Positions 41,402-53,400 of a stretch of DNA of 64,000 nucleotides are shown in pieces. Within the stretch, counting starts at the first letter, position 1. Every line of letters begins with the position of its first letter. Position numbers and translations under genes: made by a program. Source of the stretch: Streptomyces sp. NBC_00414 (GTDB lineage: Bacteria > Actinomycetota > Actinomycetes > Streptomycetales > Streptomycetaceae); NCBI RefSeq assembly GCF_036038375.1, contig NZ_CP107935.1, positions 8,928,001 to 8,992,000 on the forward strand. The letters are read 5' to 3'. The notes beneath the pieces were generated by a model. It did not search any database. It was not told where the DNA came from and saw nothing but the letters and a program-made list of their open reading frames with translations.

Positions 41402-44400
41402 TCAGTACGGCTGCCGCGGCGAAGGTCGGGGGCCTGTCACCCGTACACCTGCCATCCGCGCACCGGCCATCCGTACGCCTCTCGGAGTGGCCGCCCCGAC
41501 GGTGTGGCCCAGCAGGTGGAGTGGGCCGGCCGTCACCCCCGCGCGTTCCACGGCCTCCCAATGGGCGAGGGCGGTCGTTTCGTCCACCAGGCCGTGCACC
41601 GGCGGCAGTTGGGGATCCGCCGCGTGCAGCAGGGACTCCACGCGGCAGGAGGCGAGGGTTCCCTCCAGCCACGGCTGGGCCAGGTAGCCGGCGGCTGCGG
41701 CTGCCGGCAACCCCTCGGCGGTCTCCCTGCTGAGGTCGCCGAGGTGCAGGAGTCCGCCGCCCAGGACGAGTACGTCCTGACGGTCTCTCATCCGGGCCAG
41801 CGCCCGGCCGGTGTCGAAGCAGTGCGGGAAGGAGTCGTCGACCACGACGGTGCCGGGCTGCAGCCGGTCGACGTCCAGGAGCGCGACGGGGCTGCTGACA
41901 GCTGTCACCAGCAGACCGGCCCCGTACACCGCGTCGGGCAGTGCGGGACGGGACTCCATCACCTCCACCGCACCGGCCCGGCCGCACTTTGTGAGCCGTC
42001 GTGCCAGTTGCCGCAGCCGTGGTCCGCTGCCGGGCGCGTCGCACAGCAGCAGTCGCCGGGGCGGCCGGGCGGCCCGGGAGAGCAGCAACTCCAGGGAGGA
42101 GGCGCCGATCGACCCCAGCCCGACGAACGCCACGTCGAGGTCCGCCAGATCCTGCCCGGTGGCGTCGAGCGCCGCGTGCACCGTCCGCACCACCGAGACG
42201 ACGGTCGCCGCGTGCCCGGTCGTGACGGCTGCCGGTCCCAGGTTCGTGGACCGGAGCACGTCGAAGCCGTAACCGGTCAGCGACGGGATCATGCCGGCCA
42301 GTGAGACGCACCGGGCTCCGAGCGAGGAGGCGAGCGACACCGCGCGGGCGGTGTGTGCGACGAGGCCGGGATCGCGGGCGAGTTCGTCGGAGAAGAGGGG
42401 CACGCAGACGAAGCCCGACCTGCCGAGAGGTGTCCGGACCGTCTCCAGCAGGCGTGGAGCGCCGTCGGGGAACAGCATCCGGCGCAGGTCGTCCCGTCGC
42501 AGGGCGTCCTCGGGCAGGCCCGCCAGCCGTGCCAGGTGGCCGGGGGCCGGAAGATAGCCGACCAGCGCGGCGTCCATGGTTTCCCGCGTTTCCCTGGGGC
42601 CTGACGGGCGGCTCGCGTCGTGTGGGTTCTCGGCTCGTGGGTTCACGGCGTGTGATTGCGCGGTGAACGGGGCGACGGCGCTCGGGTTCACGGCGTGTGC
42701 GAGCCGTTCCTGGAGCGCCCGCGCGAAGTCCTCCAGCGTGGCCGGGGAGAAGGCCGCGGCGGACCCTCGTACCGTCACACGCAGTCCTGTGCCCTCCGGC
42801 CGTGCGGCCAGGAACACGTCCGTCGCCGACGACGGCGGCGCGAACGCGCTGTCCCCGTCGTCCCACGACACGGTCAGCGCCTGCCCGTTCGGGGACTCCA
42901 GGACGGAGAAGTCGAGGAAGGTGAAGAAGAACTGCGAGGTCAGGGGCAGTCCGTCGGCGTTGCGGGGCACGATGTCCTCGTACCTGCGTGCCTCCTCGAC
43001 CTCGGCCACGACGCGGCGCAGGGAGGCATCGAAGTCCCCCGACCGTTCGTCGCCCCGAGCGATCGACGGCCTTACGGGTACCGCCGTGGCGAACGGGCCG
43101 AAGATCCGGTGCACGTCGGGCAGCGGGCGGTCCCGGCCGCTCACCGCCAGGCCGACGACCACGTCCGCCTGCCCCGTGAGCTGCGACAACTGCTGGTGAT
43201 ACGCGGTCAGCAGCGGTGCGTACAGGGTGGCGCCCGCCTTCGCCGCGAGCACCCGAAGCGCCGCCGTCAGGCCGGCGTCGAGCACGAAGCCCGCCACCTC
43301 GAACCCGGCCGACACGGGTCCCGCGCCGTCCTCCCCCTCGGCGGCGCGCAGCATGGGCTGCCGGTAGAGGGCGTCGACCCGTGCCCGGCGCTCCGCCGTG
43401 TCCGTCGCGGCGGCGGGCTCCGCCTCGGCGGGGAGCAGCGCGTAGTCCCGGAAGGTGGCGCGGAGGGCGGGGAGGCCGGGGGCATGGCCCGCGGTCAACC
43501 GGTCGTAGACCGCGGTCAGTTCCTGTACGAGCAGCGCGGCACTGTATCCGTCGCCGATGAGGTGGTGTGCGTGTACGAGGAGGACGTGCTCGCGCTCTCC
43601 GAGGGTCAGGACCCGGAGCCGTAGCAGCGGCCAGGCCCATGGTTCGAAGCGCCGTGCCGCCTCGGCCGCCGCGCGTTCGTCGACCTCGGCCGGCTCGGTG
43701 AGGGTCTCGAAGACGACCGGCAGACGCAGCGAGGGCGGGAGTTCCTGCTGGACGGGCGGCCGGGCACCGGCGGGGAAGACGGTGCGCAGCATGCCGTGGC
43801 GCTCCACCAGCAGGTCGACCGCCGCCTGGAAGACCTCCGGGTCCAGCGGGCCGGACAGCCGCAGCCGCGCGGGCCAGGAACCGCCTCCTCCCGGCGAGAG
43901 GGCTTCGGCGAGGAGGAAACCGCGCTGGGCCGGTGTGACGGGGAAGGGTGCCGCGTGGTCCGCCGTCGTCATGGGCCCCGCCGGAGCGGGGTGCCGTTGC
44001 GTGGCGGCCGCGTCCACCGCGGCGGCGAGCTTCGCGAGGGTGCGGTTGTCGTAGATCACGGTGGGCCGGGGCAGCGCTGCCCCGGTCTCACCGAGCCGGG
44101 CGAACACCTGGAGGACGAGGAGCGAGTCGCCGCCCAGGTCGAAGAAGTCGTCCTCCGGGGAGACGGCGTCGAGGTCCAGCAACTCACGCCAGATCACAGC
44201 CAGTTGCTCTTCGGTCGAAGGGCTCGCCGCGCTCGGGGGCGTGGTCCCGCTGGTGACCGTTGCCGTATCGGCGGGAAGCCCGGCGAGCGCGCGCCGGTCC
44301 ACCTTGCCGGTGCCGCTGAGCGGCAGCCCGTCCATCACCGTGATCCGCGCGGGAATCATGTACGGCGGCAGGAGGCCGGCCAAGTGGCGGCGAAGCTCGG

Positions 44401-47400
44401 GCGGTTCGGCCCGCCCGGCGCCGGACCGGGCCGTCACGAACGCCAGCAGCCGCCCCTCACGCGCGATGACCGAAGCCCGCGCGATGCCGGGATGTGTCTG
44501 GAGCGCTGCCTCGACCTCTCCCGTCTCCACCCGGTTGCCGCGGATCTTCACCTGGTCGTCGATCCGTCCGAGGAAGTCCAGGACGCCGTCCGCGCGGAGC
44601 CGGACCCGGTCGCCGCTGCGATACCAGCGGCGACCGTCCCGCACGGTGAACGCGCGGGCGGTCAGCTCGGGTTGGCCGAGGTAGCCGGGTGTCAGGCCGA
44701 CTCCCGCAATCAGCAGTTCACCCGGTTCCTCCGCCCGGCAGGACGTGCCGTCGGCGCCGACCACCGCCAGGTCGGTTCCGGCCACCGGCCGGCCGATCGG
44801 CAGAGCCCGCACGTCGTCGGCCGGACGCGTCGCGACGACGTGGCAGGTGGCGTTGACGGTCGTCTCGGTGGGACCGTACAGGTTGGCGATGCGCTGTCCG
44901 TCGCCGAACAGGTCGAACCACCGGCGTACGTGCGCGGCGGGCAGGGCCTCCCCGCCCACGTGCACCCAGCGCAGCGCCGACAGGTCCGGCCGTCCCTCGC
45001 CCCGTCGTACCCGCTCCTCGGCGGCGGACAGCACCTGCTCCCACAGCGTCGGAACGGAACTCCACACGGTGATCCGTGTCCGCTCGGCGTACGCCAGCAG
45101 CAGCTCGGGATCCCGCAACAAGTCCCGCGGTACGGTCACCACGGTGCCGCCCACCAGCAGGGGCGCGAGCAGTTGGCGTACCGAGGCGTCGAAGCACGGC
45201 GACGCGGTCTGCGCCAGCCGGTCGTCGGCGCGGTAGCCGAACGTCCCGATGGCCCAGTCGAGGTAGTTCTCCATCGACCGGTACGTGATCGGGACCGCCT
45301 TGGGGCGGCCGGTGGAACCCGAGGTGAAGATGACGTACGCGATCGCGTCGGCGTCGGCGTCGGCGTCGGGCACGGGTGCGGGAAGGTGCGCGGGCACGGG
45401 CATGGGTACGGGCGTCTGGTTGTCCGGGGGGCTGTCGGCTCGTACCGCACGTACTTCGTCTCCGTCGATGCCGAGCAGCTCCGCGGTGTCCGCGGTCGGC
45501 GCGTGGCACACCAGGGCGGAGGCGTTCGTGCGCTTCAGCTGATCCGACAGCCGGGCCGGCGGGTACGTCGGGTCCAGCGGGACCCAGCCCGCCCCGGCAC
45601 GCAGGATGCCGACCACGCCGATCACGGTGTCCGGGCCGGGCTCGGTGAGCAGCCCGACCAGCCCGCCCGCACGCACGCCTTCGGCGCGCAGCCGTGTCGC
45701 CAACAGGTGGGAGGCGCGGTCGAGTGCCGCGTAGGTGAGAGTCGATCCGTCGGCCTCCACGGCGGTTGCGTCGGGCGTGGCACGCAACTGGCGAAGCAGT
45801 CGGCCGACCACACCGCTCGATGCGTCGGCCGCACGAGGAGGCTCGGTGAACGACGTGCACAGAGCGGCCAGTTCGTCGCGGTACTCCCTGTCCAGACGCG
45901 CCACCGTCCGCCGTTCGAACAGTGGCAGCGGGAAGTTCCACGACATGCGCAGCGTCGATCCGTCCGCCCAGCACAGCAGGCTCAGCCGGGTCGCGGCCGA
46001 GCCGGTGCCTGCCGCGTCGGCCCGCACCTCGACCGGACAGTCGGCCGCCATACGTGCCGGGAAGCGGGCGAAGCTGAAACCCGCCGGGCTTGCCGTGCGG
46101 GGACCTCCACCGGGCAGGAGAGCGGCCAGGTCCAGGCTGCTCAGCCCGGCGTGCTGTTCGCTCTCCAGCCAGCCGAGGCGCAGCCGTCGGGCCAGCGCGA
46201 CGACCGGTTCGTCCGGAGCCGAGTCGCACAGCAGGGGGAGGGTGTCGGCGAGCGGGCCGACCAGCCGGTCCAAGCCGGGGAAGCGTTCTTCCCGCCGGGC
46301 TCGGGCCACGTTCACCGCGATGTCCCGCCGGCCTGTCCACCGCGACAGGCAGCGCACGTACGCGGCGAGCAGCAGATGGAACAGGGACACGTCGTGCGCG
46401 GCGGCCAGCCGTTCCAGGCCTGCGGTGAGGGGCGCGTCGAGCGAGCCGTGGTGCTGCACGAGCGGACCGGACGGAGGTGCGTCGGGATCGCCGTCGTACG
46501 GCAGCCGCAGTGGTTCGCCCCGCCCGGCCCCGTGCTCTGCCAGACGCTCGGCCCAGTAGCCGCGGTCGGCTTCCGACGCGGCGGTACCGGAGGGCCGGGC
46601 GGTCGTCGTCGCGTACACCGCGAAGCTCGGCGCGTCCGGCGCCGGGAGCGGGTGTTCTCCCCGCCAGAGCGCGGTGTACGAGGACCACAGTTCCTCGGCC
46701 AGCACGTTCAGGCTGTATCCGTCCGCCGCCGCGTGGTGGACCACCAGCAACAGGTGCGCGACGCCTGCGTCCTGGCGAAACAGCACGGCTCGTACCGGCG
46801 GTTCCGTGGTCAGGTCGAAGGGCTGGTTGCAGAGAGCCGTTTCGAGGTCGGTCACCTGCTCGGCACCGCGGTCGCGGACCTCGTACCAGGTCGAGAGTGG
46901 AGCGGCGGGTGCGATGCGCTGCACCGGGCCCGTGCCGGGGTCGTCGATCCGCAGGCGCAGCATGCCGTGCCGTTCGGCCAGGCCTGCCAGCGCCCGACCG
47001 AGTACATGGGGGTCGAGGGGACCGCGGACCGTCATCCGCAGATGACCGCGGGCCGGGACACCGGGATGCAACCGGCTGCTGGTGTGGAGGGCCAGTTGTA
47101 CGGGAGTCAGGGCGAAGGGCGTGCCGTCCGCAGGGGGTGTGGGCGCGGGCGTCGCCGCCTGTTCCGTGCCCGGGGCCGACCCGATGCCGGTGAGGTCGGC
47201 GTCCAGGTGGGCCGCCAGCTCACGGATGGTCCGGTACTCGAAGAAGAGCGTGGCGGCCAGGGGCCTCCCCACCTTGCGTTCGAGCCGCTTGACGAGGTCG
47301 ACCGCGCCCAGCGAATCGAGGCCCAGCGAGAGGAACGGCGCCTCGTCGTCGACGGTGGACGCCGGGATGCCCAACGACTGCGCCAGCAGTTCCCGCAGCA

Positions 47401-50400
47401 CCGCGGCGGTGCCGGACAGGGGCGTTCCCCTGGTGACGTCGGCGTCGGCGTCGGCGTCGGTGTCGGCCGCGGATGGCGGCAGGGGCAGCGGCTCACATGC
47501 GGCAGGCCGGCGGGTGCGGGCCCGGTCCGGGTGGTCTGACGTCCGGTCGGCGAGGACCAGTTGTGCCAGATCGGTGCCGCAGGCGGACCGCAGTGCCGCC
47601 AGCGCCGGTGCGGTCGACAGTGGCCGGCCTCCGCCACCGGTGACGCGGGGGAGGGCGCTTGCGGCGAAGTCGGCGGCGAGGCCCGTCTCGGCGAACGGCC
47701 CGAAGTTGACGGACAGCCATGGCCGCCCCGCCTGCCGCTCGGCGCCGGCGAACGAGTCCAGGAAGGCGTTGGCGGCCGCGTAGGAGCCAAGTGCCCCCGC
47801 GAGTCCGGGCACTGTCGAGGACACGGAAGAGAACGCCACGCACACACCAGGACTGCGGCCCTGTCGGAGGAGCGCTTCGGACAGCAGCATCGTGCCGAGC
47901 GTCTTCGCGCCCAGCGCCTCCATCGTCTCCTCCACCTTCGTCCCGCGCAGACTCCCGGGCCGTACGACTCCGGCCGCGTGGAAGACGGCGTCCGGCGCGG
48001 GCAGTTCGGCGACCAGTGCCTCTACGTCGTCCCGCGAGGTGAGGTCGGCCCGGTGGTAGCGGGCGTCGGCGCCGAGAGCGGCGAGTTCCTCCAGCAGGCC
48101 CGCGGGCGGTTGCGGGGAACGGCCCGTGAGCCGGAGTGTCGGCCGGCCGCGGCGGGCGAGTTCCCGGGCCAGGGCGGAACCCAGACCGCCACCGCCACCG
48201 GTGATGAGGAAGGTGCCGTCGGCGGGCAGCCGGTCCCGGACGCCGGGCAGGCCCACCGTCTCCGGCGCGACAGCCGCCTCGGGGACGACTGTCCGTACCA
48301 GCCGCCGTCCGCCCCGCCAGGCGACGGCTCCGGCCGCCTGGGGGGCCGCCACCTCGGCGAGCACGGCCCGCAGTCGGTGCTCGGCGTCGTCGAGTGAGGA
48401 GAGGTCGACCCAGTTGGCCGTCGCTCCGGGGGACTCCGACGGCACGGCGAGGGTCAGACCTCCCAGTACCGCCTGCATCGGGTCAGGACGTTCACGCCCG
48501 TGTCCCGTTGCGTGCACGTCCTCGGTCACGACCAGCAGACGGTCGGCCCCGGTCAGGTCGAACAGGGTCAGGGCCTCTCGGAACGCCGTGACCAGTTCAC
48601 CCTGGATCCGCTCCACCTCCGCGGCCGTACCGGGTGCGGCCGGCCCGGCCAGGAGCAGCACCGTCTGCGGACGGGTGCCGGGGGTCGGCGCCGTCAGTAC
48701 GCCCTGGTCCGAGAGCTGCCGCGTGAGACCGTACACGGCTGTCGAGTCCGGGCCGGTCACCAGCACCGATTCACCACTGTCCGGCGGAAGGGCCGTTGAC
48801 GGGGGCGTCGCCTGCCAGGTGACGTGGTGCAGCAGCCCGTGCTGCGCGGCCTCGGGCCAGTAGCGGCGCCGCTGGTAGGGATAGGGCGGCAGCGACACCC
48901 GCCGACGGCCCGCGTCGAGTCCCGCACGGTCCGATCCCGTACGGCCCAGTCCCGTACCGCCCAGTTCCGTACGGTCCAATGCCGCACCGCGTGCCCACAG
49001 ATGGGCCACCGTCGCCATCAACTCGCCCGCCCCGACCGCGACATCGCCCTGAGCGGTACCGGAACGCTCCGGGCCGAGGGGCGCGGAGACGACGTGTACG
49101 TCCCTGTCGGCGCCGTCCGTCGGTTCCCACGCGGCGGACGCCGCGCGTACGAGACCGGCGAGGCTCTCCCGCGAACCGAGTTCCACGAACGTGTCGTAAC
49201 CCTCGTCGAGCAGCCGGGTCACGGCCCGCCCGAACCGCACCGGCCGCAGCGCGTGTTCGCGCAGGTGGTCCGGGTCCATGCGCGACCGCCACTCCGCGGT
49301 GAGCGTGCTCATCAACGGAAGGGCGCCCGTCAGGCTCCCCAACTCGCTTGCCGCGTCGCCCAGTTCCCGGGCGATCGGCTCCATGAGTGGCGAGTGGAAG
49401 GCGCGTGATACCTCCAGCGCCCGTACGGCGGCCCCGCGCGCGGAGAGTTCCCGCATCGCCCGCTCGACGGCGCCGGGGCTGCCCGACATCACCAGCCTGC
49501 CCGGACCGTTGTACGCGGCGACCGCCAGCTCCTCGGGAGCCGCGGCGACCAGGGCGGCCACGTCCTCCTCGTCGGCCCCCCGCACCGCCGCCATCGCGCC
49601 CGGCGGGGTGGACGCTCCCATGAGCCGGCCACGTTGCGCGACGAACGCCAGCGTGTCCGCGAACGACAGCATCCCGCCGGCACAGGCGGCGGTCAGTTCT
49701 CCGACGCTGTGCCCGACGAGCGCGTCCGGCCGTACACCCCAGGCCCGCAACTGCCGGGCGAGCGCGACCCCGTGGGCCACCAGCAGCGGTTGAGCCACCT
49801 CTGTCGCGGCCTGGGCCCGCGCGTCCACATCGGGTTCGACGCACCAGGCCGTCAACTCCCGTCCGTGCACCGGGCCGACGAGGGCCGACGCCTCGTCGAG
49901 CGTGTCCCGGTACACCGGCGCCGTCGAATACAGCGCCCGGCCCTGGCCCGGTCGCAGCGAACCCTGTCCCGGGAACACGAAGACCGTCCGTGGCCGGTTC
50001 ACCACCGTGCCGGTGACCACACCCGGCAGTCGACCGGGACCGGGGGCGGGACCGGTGGCGGTGGCAGCGGCCAGGCGTTCCCGCAGGTCGCCGTCGGCCA
50101 CGACGGCGAGGCGGCGCGGGCCCTCGTCGCGGGCGGTGGCCGCCGCCCGGCAGACGTCTCCCTCGTCCAGCTCCGGGTGCGCGCGCAGATGGCCGAGCAG
50201 CCGGGACGCCCAGGCGTCCAGACCGGCCGCGCCGCGCGCCGACAGGGTCAGCAGATGCGGGCCGTCGTTGTCGGTCGGTTCCGGTGCCGGGTACGGCGGT
50301 GCTTGCTCCAGGACCGCGTGCGCGTTCGTGCCCCCGAAGCCGAAGGCGTTGACACCGGCCCTGCGGGGGCCGGACGAGTCGGCCGACGGCCAGGGACCCG

Positions 50401-53400
50401 TCTCGGTGACCAGCGCGAATCCGGACCGCTCCACGGCGGGCGACGGCGGTGTGTGGTGCAGGGAGGCGGGCAGCCGGCCGTGCCGCAGCGTCAGGACCAC
50501 CTTCACCAGTGAGGGCAGGGCGGCCGCGTTCAGCAGGTGCCCGACGTTCGTCTTCACCGAGCCCAGCAGCCGTGGCGGACCGCCCTCGCGTACGGGAAAG
50601 GCGTGGGCCAGGGACCGCAGCTCGATGGGGTCACCGACGGCCGTACCCGTCCCGTGTGCCTCGACGTACGTCACCGATGCCGGGTCGACGCCGCAGACCT
50701 CGTACGCGCGGGTGATCACCTCGCGCTGACGGAGCGGGTTGGGTGCCATCAGGCTCAGTGAGGTGCCGTCGTTGTTGACCGCGGTGCCGCGCACGACGGC
50801 GAGTACGTCGTCGCCGTCCCGGCGGGTGTCTGCCAGGCGTCGCAGGACGAGGGCCGCGCCGCCCTCGCCGGGTACGAACCCGTCGGCGGCCGAGCTGAAG
50901 GCGCGGCTGCGTCCGGTGGGGGAGAGGGCCTGCGCGGCTTCCAGTGCCTGGTGTCCGTCGGGAGTGAGGTGGAGGTTGACTCCGCCGACGACGGCGATGT
51001 CGCACTCCCCGTCCGCGAGGCTGCGGCGGGCCAGGTGCAGCGCGACCAGACCCGAGGAGCAGGCGGTGTCGACCGCGAGCGCCGGGCCGTCCAGGTCGAG
51101 GCAGTGCGAGACCCGGGCGGCGATGAGGTTGGGGAGGTTGCCCGTCAGTGTCGTCGCGGACGGTGCGGGGGAGGCGTCGGCGAGGATCCGGCGGTAGCCG
51201 CTGTCCCCTACGGCGGCGAAGACACCGACCCGTAGGCCGCGTCGGCGCGGTCCGGCGTAACCGGCCCGCTCCAGGGCCTCGTGGGCCAGTTCGAGGAAGA
51301 TCCGGGCCTGCGGGTCCAGGGTGCGGGCCTCTTCGTCGCCGATGCCGAAATGGCCCGCGTCGAAGGCGGCCGGGTCGTCCAGGAACGCGCCCCAGCGGCC
51401 GGTGGAGTCGGTCGGCATCGGCCCGTCCGCCGCTGACTCGGGCAGTGCGGTGCCCCAACGGTCCCGTGGCACCTCGGTGACGACGTCACGCCCGGCCGTC
51501 AGCAGCTCCCAGAACTCCTCCGGCGTACTCGCGCCGGGGAAACGGCAGGCCATCGCGACGACCGCCGTCGAGGACGAGGTTTGTCCGTCCGCGGTGGTCC
51601 CGTGTGACCTGTGCGGGGCGGCGGCCTCCTCCACCGAGGCCAGGTCCGTCATGGCCAGCAGGTGATCGGTGAGGGCGGCGACGGTGTCGTTGCGCAGCAC
51701 GGCGGGGCCCAGTGTGATCTCCAGGGCCTGTTCCAGCTCGGCGAGCGTCTCCATGGCTTTGAGCGAGGTGCCGCCCAGCTCGGAGAATCGGTCGTCGTCC
51801 CCGAAGGACGCCTCCGGCAGGCGCAGGGCCTGGGCCCAGGCCCTGCGCACCACTTGCCGCATGCCGCTGCGCGAGCGGGGGGCCGGAAGCCGCGACTTCC
51901 GGCCCGTCGCAGGAGCTGCGGGAGGTGGAGGAGGTGTAGGAGTTGCTGAGGGTGTGGGGATTGCGGAGGCTGCCGGGATCCCGGACGACGCGGCGGGCCG
52001 GTACGTGCCCGCCTCGAAGCGGGCCCGCATCCGCTGCCGTTGCAACTTGCCGCTCGTGGTGCGCGGGAAGGCCGACGGCGGCAGCGCGAGCACGCGTACG
52101 TCGTCGTGGCCCAAGGCGGTACGGACCCGTCGCGCGACTCCGTCCAGAACCTCCGCCGCGGCGCGTGGCGGCCGGGCCCAGGGCACGAAGACCACCACCC
52201 GCTCGCCGCCGGTCACCGGGTCCGTCGAGCCGATCACCACCGGGGTGCCGGGCGGCAGCCCGGGGCTCGCGCTCGCGACCTCCTCCGTGTCCGGGGCGTG
52301 GAACGTACGGCCGTTGAGGAAGAGGACGTCCTTGTGACGGCCGGTGACGCACAGCCGGCCGTCCCGCAGGAACCCCAGGTCTCCGGTCCGCAGCCAGCCG
52401 TCGGTGAAGGACAGCGCAGTCGCGTCCGGCAGCCGGTGGTAGCCGCGGGCCAGCTGCGGGCCCCGTACCTCGATGTGACCCACCCGCCGGTCGCCCAGTG
52501 TCCGACGGGAGTCGTCGGTGATCCGGACCGAGCAGCCCGGCACGGGCGGGCCGACGTCCATCACTTCCAGGACGTCTTCGCCTGCCTCGCGTTCGGCGAC
52601 GCCGGCACCCGGCTCGCGTCCTGTGCCGCCACCGTCCTGCTCGTGTCCCGTGACACCATCGTCCGGCTTCCGTTCCACCACCACGCCCCGGGCGAGTGCG
52701 GCTCGATCCAGGGTGACGGGCGCGGCCACTTCGCCCAGGGGCGGGAACGTGACGGCCAGGGTCGCCTCGGCCAGGCCGTACACGGGTGTCGCCGCCCGCG
52801 GGTCCAGTCGGGCGGGACGCAGCTTGGCGGCGAAGTCCCGCCACACCGTCGCGGAGATCGGTTCGGCCCCCACCAGGATCAGGCGCACCGCACTCAGGTC
52901 GAGCCCGGACACCACTTCGTCGGGGATGCGCCGAACGGCCAGCGCGAGCGCGAAGTTGGCGGCCGACAGGACCGTTCCCCGGTGCCGGGCGGTCACGTCC
53001 AGCCACAGGCCCGGGTTCTTCGCGAACGACAGCGGGCCGATCTTCACCTGCTTCGTCCGCGCGGCCAGCGGTGCCAGATGGGTGCCGATGAGGCCCATGT
53101 CGTGGAAGTAGGGCATCCAGCTGACCAGGACATCCTGCTCGGAGAGGGCCGAGACGGCGACTATCTGCCGCAGGTTGGCCACCACGGCGGCATGGGTCAG
53201 TTCCACGCCCTTGGGCGCACCGGTGCTGCCGGACGAGAACTGCAGGAACGCCAGGTCGTCGGGTGCGGGCGTCGCGGGCGCAGCCGGTGTCGGGCACTCC
53301 CGGAGCGTCTCCAGCCGCAACACCTGCACCGGGCCAGGCAGTTCGTCGGCCACCTCCGCGCAGGCCGCGTCCACCACGACGGGCGGGCGGCCGAGGTGTT

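Noticed and set aside
43796..47539. Long plus-strand open frame inside the megasynthase
   Set aside because: Antisense to well-conserved C, A and PCP domains, low complexity, no recognisable motif.
48200..48860. DH or ER domain between AT and KR of the megasynthase
   Set aside because: The segment before the KR looks like the KR structural subdomain; no HxxxGxxxxP or ER NADPH motif is visible.
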